Origin: Daucus carota subsp. sativus
Lineage: Eukaryota; Streptophyta; Magnoliopsida; Apiales; Apiaceae
Direction of reading: 5' to 3'
DNA length: 64,000 bases
NCBI RefSeq assembly: GCF_001625215.2
Contig: NC_030385.2
Span: 45,037,598-45,101,597 of the forward strand
Position 1 is the stretch's first letter, and every line of letters starts with the position of its first letter. Positions 57,187 to 64,000 of this stretch are shown one piece after another. Under the pieces are notes generated by a model that made no database searches, was not told the origin of the DNA, and saw nothing but the letters and a program-made list of their open reading frames with translations. A program made the position numbers and the translations under genes.

Positions 57187-57680
57187 CGTCAAATTTTCCT
57201 AAAAACACAAACAAATTCGATGAAACAATTAGGTTAACAATGCAATGTCGATGAATAAATCTCGGAGAGATTTAACGACAACGAGAACGGGAAAATTAAA
57301 TCGAAAACACGGGAATCGAGAAAATTACTGAAATTTTTAGCAGTGTGATCAAGCAGAGGAGCTGTAAAATACTAATTGCAAATACCTACTCGTGGGAAAA
57401 GGGAGGCGAACGGTGTCGTATTTGGCGTTTCGTTTCCCCTGGGACAAGTAATTGGAAGCTTAACGGTAGAATTATATTTGGCGAAAATATAGGGATATGA
57501 GGTAATAATTAATACCGTATTAGCCGCTCCAGATAATTTTAAACATTAAAAAAGGAATACTTTTTTGGCCTTTCTTCCCGATTTTTAATGTTAAAAAAAT
57601 ATAAAAATTTCAAAAAGACTAGTAAACAACTACCGGTCGACAGATTCCGTTTGATTTGTACATAATTTTCATAAACAATA
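57187..57680. promoter_or_regulatory. Upstream region of the 82-aa gene
   Basis: Contains the leader and promoter. No TATA box is clear. Confidence 0.4.
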
Positions 57681-57961
57681 CTCCCTCCGTCCCATTTAGA
57701 AGTATACATTTGTATCGGGCACGGAGACTAAGAAAAGTGTATAAAGTAATGTAAAGTAATAAGAAAGAGAAAGAAAAGTAGGTAAAGTGGTGGGACCCAT
57801 TAATATTTAAGTGATAGATTTAGAAAAGTAGATGAAGTTAGTGGATGAGTGGGATTTTTATATTATAAAAATTTACTATTTTAGGAAAGTTTTGAAATGC
57901 ATAGAATTGAATGGGACATCCCGAAAAGGAAAGTGTATAGAAATCAGAGGGACGGAGGGAG
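57681..57961. mobile_element. Stowaway MITE, 281 bp
   Basis: CTCCCTCCGTCCC at the left, GGGACGGAGGGAG at the right, TA on each side (57679-57680 and 57962-57963). The interior includes GTGGTGGGACCCATTAATATT, a common Stowaway internal sequence. Confidence 0.88.
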
Positions 57962-58094
57962 TATCTTAACTAAATAGAATATATCAAGCACTCGTTGCCG
58001 TCTTTTTGATGAAGTTAAAGTATAATTACATGTTTATTTTGATGAAGAGAATTTACAATTCAATCAAGTTTGTAAAGTCATAAACAAGAATTTA

Positions 58095-59136
58095 GGGGGT
58101 GGTATTGTATCATGATTTTTAATGACAAATTTTGAGAAGATGATTTTAATAGATTTTATAGACTTTTGATGACTCTTGTTGACTTCTTATGATTTCAAAA
58201 AAGTATTCATGACTCTTAAGACAATGACTTTTAAAAACTTTAACAGACTTTTTATTATAAATTCATGACTTTCAAATACTTTAAACACTTTTCGATTGTG
58301 CTCGTGATTGTTAACATCAGCTATATTGTAAGCGCTAAGCCGAAGCAAGCACTAGAGTTATCATATAGTGTTGGGCATTTTTTTGTATTCTTTTACACAC
58401 AAATGTGATCATATGATGGCTACAAAATTCCCCTTAGTATGGCGTACAGTGGTTCTACAGTAAATCCTCCATGCTGGTACTAAATGATATAATAATGTCC
58501 GGTGAAGGATCTAGTTGGCATTACTATCTAGGTTCTCCTGTCAACTTGCCAAATGCTTTTACTTGTATATTATTTTAATTACTATTATTGTTTGTTAGAC
58601 CATCTCCAACGCGAGCCCGAGTGATGCGTTGGAGAGCGTGCGCCGGATCCCTTTACAAATGCATGCGTTGGAGGGGAGAGTTGGACTTGGTCAGGCCCTG
58701 CTGGTGAGGTTCTAGAAGGAGAAGTGCATGGTGTTTTCCTGAGGTGTGGATTAGTTGAGCACATGAGATGCAGGGTTACAGTTTCGTTCCCGGTGAGAAC
58801 CCCATGTTTATGAGCAAAGTCGAGCAAAGTCATGTCAAATCTTTTCAATATTGGCCTGACAATTTTCTGAAAAAATATATGCACTTTTTCATAGAATGTC
58901 ATTAAAAGTCTGTCAATTATATTTTTCCACCGAAGTCATTGATATATCGAATAACAACCGACTTTTGATAACTCTTTAAAAGTTATAATTCAATACCTCA
59001 AACTTTAAAAGACTTTTTAAAAATCCTAATACAATACCTCCTTACTTTTAAAGAGTATTTAAAAATCTCAATTCAATACACCTAGATTTTAAAAGTCAAT
59101 AAAAGTCATTAAAAATCGTGATACAATACCACCCCC
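58095..59136. mobile_element. PIF/Harbinger-type non-autonomous element, 1,042 bp
   Basis: Long terminal inverted repeats start GGGGGTGGTATTGTATCA on the left and read the same inward from the right. They continue into GATTTTTAATGAC on both sides. TTA is duplicated (58092-58094 and 59137-59139). Subterminal parts repeat GACTTTTGATGACTC-like units. The centre (about 58600-58815) is much richer in GC than the arms and looks foreign. No transposase was found. The frame at 58585-58902 has no domain. Confidence 0.8.
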
Positions 59137-59139
59137 TTA

Positions 59140-59842
59140 ATGACTAGTTTGATTAAATATTTGTTCCAATAAATAAACTTAACAATTCAACAAATTTTAT
59201 GTCACCCATTTTTCTAGCATTTTGCATTTATATTTTGAATCAATCACTCATTATAAACAAGCCTTTCTAAACATAACAAAAAGAAAACGATTACTAATCA
59301 AGGCTTTTAAAATAGTTATTTGTCGAAAATTAATATATACTCCTTTTGTCCCAATAATTTTTTATATTTGAAACACATTTTAAAAATCTTATAAAATATA
59401 GTTTTATATATTAAATTAATATGTATTTTTTGTTTGAACAAATGAACAATATTTAATTTTTTTTATTTATAAAATTATATTTTATATACACCTTAAATTT
59501 CAAATCAAAATACCTATCAAGCCACCTAAAAAGAAAACTGATTCTTTGGTGAATTGCTGCGAAGAATAATCCACAACCTTCGTTACCATGAACACTAAAG
59601 AATAATCCATCAAATAATTGAGTCCAACCTATATTACCATGAAACTGTACAGAAAGCTAACAAACTCTTTTTTATGAGCTAATCTCCATTGTAGGAGGAT
59701 GTGTAGCCGATGACATTGTTCGCAAAACGTTTTCGGCAAATCAGATAGCTGACAAGTTTATTCAAGCTAATCGTACAAATCTCATTTTCGGATAGGCATG
59801 TATGTGAATGTGTGAGCACAGGAAAGAATGAGCAGACACGCG
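59140..59842. other. Downstream flank of the PP2C gene
   Basis: AT-rich. 59680-59842 probably holds the PP2C 3' UTR. A degraded Stowaway-like left end (ACTCCTTTTGTCCC) lies near 59340. Confidence 0.5.
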
Positions 59843-62479
59843 TTACTTGGCATCAGCATTGGTTATGTATGAAACAACGACAGTAATGTCATCAAGCTTT
59901 CCGCCATAGTAGCGAAATCCGGCTTCTTGGGCTGCAGAGGAAAATGGTGTCTGTCGATTTTTATCCTGTGCCCTTTGGCGTGCCAAGGCAGCTATCTTCT
60001 GAGCTGTTACTTGAGGGCCAAAACCAGCTCTGACAGCATGAACTACCACAGCAGTAATATCATTGTTGTACAAGTTATCAAATAGCCCATCTGTCCCAGC
60101 AATTATTACATCCCCGGCAGCTACAGGGACTGTAATCACCTGCACCAAATGTAACTCCTGTTAGGTTGAGTTATACATGAAGGATATAAAATCAGTAAGA
60201 GTGTGGTATGTGCAGTACTGCAAAATTATGAGACATTCTTCCGTCATATACAAGTTCTAGCATTGTTGTCACAGCGCTCGACTAGTCACGACTAATCGAC
60301 TAGTCGGGTTGAGAAAATTGACTGGAGAGGTCGACTTGCGAATTGTCGACTAGTCGGTCGACTAATGGATCGACTTGCTCCACTAGTCGGTCGACTTGCT
60401 CAACTAGTCGGTCGACTAGTCGGTCGACAAGTGCAAAATTCAATCAAAACTTATAATGAAAAATAAATAAATTCTATGAACTTGCTCAAAAACAGCAATA
60501 ATCAACATGTTAATCTAAGTTTATAGATCTTTGTGTGTGTGTGTGTGTATGTATGCACAAGTTGATGAAAACTGAATATACATGTAATATAATCTGTTTA
60601 TATATTGATACAATCAGTGTGTTGATGTGTGTACATGAAAGAGGAAAAAAGATATATTTTGTAATTGACACATCTGTTTTGTGATTGATATACATATGAT
60701 TAGTTATAGGAAACCACATATATAATAGTTATTAACATATATTATTTAATTAATTATTAATTAACTTTTTCGACTAATTAGCGACTAGTTGACTAGTCTA
60801 CTAGTCCACAAGCTAGACCTCTATCGACTCGACTCGACTTATCGACATGACAACCATGAGCTCGCAACAACTAACCTCACCAGAGCTAGGCAAATCACCA
60901 TCACTACCATTCTCCAGCTGATATGTGAAATTAAAATCATGCTGTTGCGCAGTGGACCGAAAAATGGTGCATCCATCTCTTACCACCATAAACCCACTAT
61001 CACCTAAGTTAATAGCATGGATACCCTGCACATAGAGCAAAGTGAATCCAAATTTACCGGTAGAATTCAAATCTATTATTTGCAATTGGTCGAAATCTTA
61101 ACTTAGGCAAAAGTCCAAAACTTAAAGATGACAGGATCCGAGTACCTGTTCTGTGAGAGCAATGATGCAAGCAGTTGAAGACCCTCTGGCTTTGGTGCTT
61201 GAGTATGCTTTCTCCAGCACCCGAGATGGGTCAATAGAACCCTTAGGTTCATCCTGAATTGCAGCTACCGAATTTGACATAAGTTCTCGTGCATAAAGCC
61301 CTGCATTAACACCAAGATCAGCCCAGCCACCAACGCCATCCGCCACGCCAATGGCTTGTTCATCTGAGCAGATAAAGTGAGCATCCTCCCCACCAGTTTC
61401 TTCTTTATCGGGATGGGGGAGATAACATGATCCTGAATTTAGTTTCAAAGATCTGTCTGCTATGATTTTCCTGCAGTCAAACACAGATAACAAGATAAAC
61501 TTACTTCTGTTATTATTTATTATTAACTGCTGTACATATTAATCGCATAATCAGCCCTAATTCCCTATAAGGCTATAATACAGTACACCAATAGGGTCAC
61601 TGGAGTCCAAATCATTCACTTATAATTACAATTCACAATCCAAAAAGCTCTTAATATCAAGGATTATTAAAAAAAAAATGATGAAATAATTGGACAAGGA
61701 AAGAAAACATACTGTTCTGAAGAATCAGCAGCATTAGCAACCTGTTCCTCTCTAACAGGGTTCTCAAAGGACACATCTGGAGCAGTCCCTGCAGAGAACG
61801 AAGCAGGTGCCGAGATGTGGAAACTTCTCAGGCCAAACCCCAATGCTGGATAGGAATTTCCACTGCTCTTCACCACATGATATGAGAAGAATCCGTATAG
61901 AGAACTATTATTATTAGGTTGCTCATTATTGCTCAATTTCATGCAGGCTTTTCTGCAATTGTCAAAACTTAGATTCCTGTAAGCAGAACTGCCTTTACTT
62001 GTTTGCCGTAGTGAATGCCCATGCTTAGATGTTACATTAGGTACTGAACAGTCACCGACCAAAGCTCTGGAAATACTGATGGCCATAGGTGTTTTCTGAG
62101 TGTGAATGTTGGACGATGAATGACCGGACTCAATAAATAGGTGATCTAAGTGATACCCACAGACTTCAAAGGATGGCCCAGAAACTGATGGAGTAGAAAA
62201 TGTACGAGGGACAGCTCCAACAACTGAAATATTTTTTCTTCGGTTCACTATATGTAAATTTGATTGAGCATTAACAGTAGTACCAGGTTCTAAAAGCACA
62301 TTCAGTTTAGAAAAACATGAGTCTGATAGAGAATGCAACAGCCTGGAGTTGCCAATTATTTTGCCTAGGCTAACACCAACTTCCACAGAATCCTGGATGC
62401 TAACTTTTGCTCCGGTAGATGAACTTTTTATTCCCTGCCTGATGGCACTCCTCAGTGTAGAAAGATGAGTAGATGGCAT
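59843..62479 (-). CDS. PP2C protein phosphatase, PPTC7/SpoIIE-like group (PP2C55/80-like)
   Basis: Four exons (62479-61713, 61470-61146, 61025-60876, 60139-59843) give 512 residues. It is a Mn2+/Mg2+-dependent Ser/Thr phosphatase. Residues 1-255 are a Ser-rich N-terminal extension with no domain, probably for targeting to mitochondria or plastids. The catalytic part shows GGEDAHF (Asp285), GVADGVGGWADLGVNAGLYA (Asp300), GSSTACI, INLGDSGFMVVRDG, AGTDGLFDNLY (Asp431) and LDDITVVVSYI, all metal-binding motifs of this group. The C-terminus is as short as in plant PP2C55/PP2C80. Intron 3 (60140-60875) holds a repeat-rich insert of GACTAGTC units. A hAT MITE lies about 440 bp upstream. The substrate is not known from sequence. 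Confidence 0.92.
60270..60840. repeat. GACTAGTC-rich repeat element in PP2C intron 3
   Basis: Between 60278 and 60440 palindromic units CGACTAGTCG and GGTCGACTTGC repeat more than ten times. A second, inverted cluster (GCGACTAGTTGACTAGTC) lies at about 60770-60838. The AT-rich middle holds a (GT)n run at about 60534-60548. TTGTCA near 60266 and TGACAA near 60847 could be ends. No exact target duplication was found, so the class stays open. Confidence 0.55.
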
Positions 62480-62922
62480 CTTAGCCCCTCACACGATTTA
62501 TTGTTACTTGCACTGCTTTATTTCCTATGAATAATATCATAACTTAGAGCACATCCACGAATAAATCAGAAAGCAAGAACCTCCACTTGCCTTCACAAAG
62601 GAAGTTAAAGACCTGAACCGTAAACACATAAAGGTAAAGCAGGATATAAAACAAAAAACAACTTTATTACCAAAAACTATTAGCAAAAATATAGACCATA
62701 AAACTGTAAACAAAACATTTGTTCTATATGGTTCCTTTAATGCATTGGACCTAGGGTTTCTTAGGTTCTCACTTCTACTATAACTAGTAAACTAGCTAGA
62801 AAAATGCACAGATTCAAGTTCCCCCAAAGTTATCGGGTATTTCAAAAAGTGACATATCTTCAAACCATTACATGCAATATTTGTAAATAAGTAAATCGTA
62901 ATTAAGAAGCTAAAACACATTC
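62480..62922. promoter_or_regulatory. PP2C upstream region
   Basis: Leader and proximal promoter of the PP2C gene. An acceptor-like CTTTGTGAAGG context near 62600 (minus) hints at a 5'-UTR intron but is weak. Confidence 0.35.
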
Positions 62923-63367
62923 CATAGTTACATAAGACTTGGTTCGATTCGAAACGGGGAACGAAATCGGGTACGCGGAACATTAGTTTTAGTGAATCCG
63001 GTACGATGAAACGTATGAGTACGATGGAACGTATGGGTACACCTGGTCCTTTTAAAAAGAATTCTATAATCATATATATAAATTCCATTATAATATACAA
63101 TTTTAGTTGATAATTTATACATTTATAAATTTTTTTAGAGAAAAAGATGTTGAATAACAAATAAAAGTACACATTTATTGATAAAATAAACTACTTATCA
63201 TATGACATAAACATGGATCTATTGTTCAGAACAAGAATGAAGTGTGTTCTTGCGGGTCGTCACTTCCGGCGATCTAGGTCGCGACCCCGAACGTTTCCGT
63301 TTGCGTTTCGGGTACGAACGATTTGGATCGCGGTACGTGGTAGCGTACCCGTTTCCTCGTAACTATG
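62923..63367. mobile_element. hAT-type MITE (445 bp) upstream of the PP2C gene
   Basis: The ends are CATAGTTAC and, read inward, CATAGTTACGAGG. ACACATTC is duplicated exactly (62915-62922 and 63368-63375). Subterminal regions carry CG-containing units (GTACGATGGAACGTATG, CGGTACGTGG). The ORFs at 62792-63172 are accidental. Confidence 0.85.
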
Positions 63368-64000
63368 ACACATTCACATAACTAAGGCAATAACAATAAG
63401 TGTGATGATGTATGTGTGTGTGCGTGGGGGGGGGGGGGGGGGGGGCTACTCTTACGTTTTATATTGTTGCTGAAACAGTGTCCTCTTAAATAGGGTTAAT
63501 TTAGTAATTGGTCGAACATATAAAAACATTGCCGTTTAGGACAGTTCAATTTCCTATTTTACTTATTATCTTTTAGTTACTGAATAGTTGGTTTATCAGT
63601 AAGGAGCTTCACTTTTGGGCCATATAACAGATATATTCCGCGTTTATTTATTGCTACTTCTGTGTCGTCTACGTATTTCTTAGCTTGTAGTTGTAGCGAT
63701 AATGTCACATAAAGCTTTCTAAAGTATATCTGCATCATCAAATCTCAATCAAACATTAATTTACAACCTTCCACCAATTTGCAAAATCAATACATTCTAT
63801 TTTCCAAGGATATAACACTTGAAAATTAGTACTTATCTATCCAACCAACACAATAATAAAAAGAGCAACGCTACACATTAGGATTAAAAAAAACAAGATT
63901 TTTTTAACTAACATCACCACTAATCTTTTGGCACATCCAATCACCCATATGCTAATCTCTTTCAATCCATACAACTACTTACAAAACCATGAGCTTAAAA
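63368..64000. other. Intergenic, with poly(G) run
   Basis: It starts with a (GT)n stretch and then 20 consecutive G at 63426-63445. The rest is AT-rich with nothing recognised up to the window edge. Confidence 0.5.

Noticed and set aside
58585..58902. 105-codon minus ORF inside the Harbinger-type element
   Set aside because: No similarity to a transposase or any domain I know. It spans the GC-rich core, which lengthens frames by chance.

Overview
The window is nuclear DNA of a dicot plant. It is AT-rich, has GT-AG introns, carries single-copy plant housekeeping and signalling genes, and is scattered with MITEs and LTR retrotransposons of plant lineages. I cannot name the species from sequence alone; an asterid is a guess. 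There is no bacterial operon, CRISPR array, tRNA or rRNA gene that I can support.

Eleven host genes can be modelled exon by exon: a mitochondrial calcium uniporter protein (MCU, minus, 4165-5479); a SAP30-type Sin3/HDAC subunit (AFR1/AFR2-like, minus, 7892-11022); the RUB/NEDD8-conjugating enzyme UBC12/RCE1 (plus, 16571-18461); a BZR1/BES1 brassinosteroid transcription factor (plus, 36048-37494); a Tag-family DNA-3-methyladenine glycosylase (minus, 38157-39408); intronless PEX11A (plus, 41284-42027); the acyltransferase LPEAT1 (plus, 45348-47828); a deSI-like PPPDE peptidase (minus, 48698-49579); a JAC1-like auxilin J-domain protein (minus, 52512-55914); an unrecognised 82-residue protein (minus, 56687-57186); and a PPTC7-type PP2C phosphatase (minus, 59843-62479). 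From memory, AFR1, BZR1, a Tag-type glycosylase and JAC1 also lie close together on Arabidopsis chromosome 1, so the backbone looks like an old syntenic block. The genes do not form one pathway.

The middle (18534-34472) is a nest of three LTR retroelements inserted about 70 bp after the UBC12 stop codon. The outer one is a young Copia element (361-bp LTRs with one difference, TSD CCATT). Its integrase region is split by a 3.64-kb solo LTR of Ty3/gypsy type (TSD GGCCC). Its polyprotein is split again before reverse transcriptase by a minus-strand, pol-less Athila/Tat-like element (1,547-bp LTRs with no difference seen, TSD GAAAT). That inner element carries a gag ORF and a second ORF resembling the plant Transposase_32 family, and the two end in the same 54-residue C-terminal module. 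ORF2 seems to have its own TATA/telo-box promoter, and CG-dense palindromes repeat in the LTRs and just upstream of that promoter.

Other structure: tandem duplication of a Ser-rich exon in the AFR-like gene; a 179-bp LTR-like mini-element that supplies the last codons of the deSI-like gene; several hAT MITEs with 8-bp TSDs, Stowaway MITEs and a PIF/Harbinger-type element with a non-TE-like core; and a series of tiny (about 10-30 bp) insertions ending in poly(A), each between direct repeats of 9-17 bp, that look like extremely 5'-truncated retroposon tails. A 496-bp copy with the same kind of tail sits in the 5'-UTR intron of UBC12.
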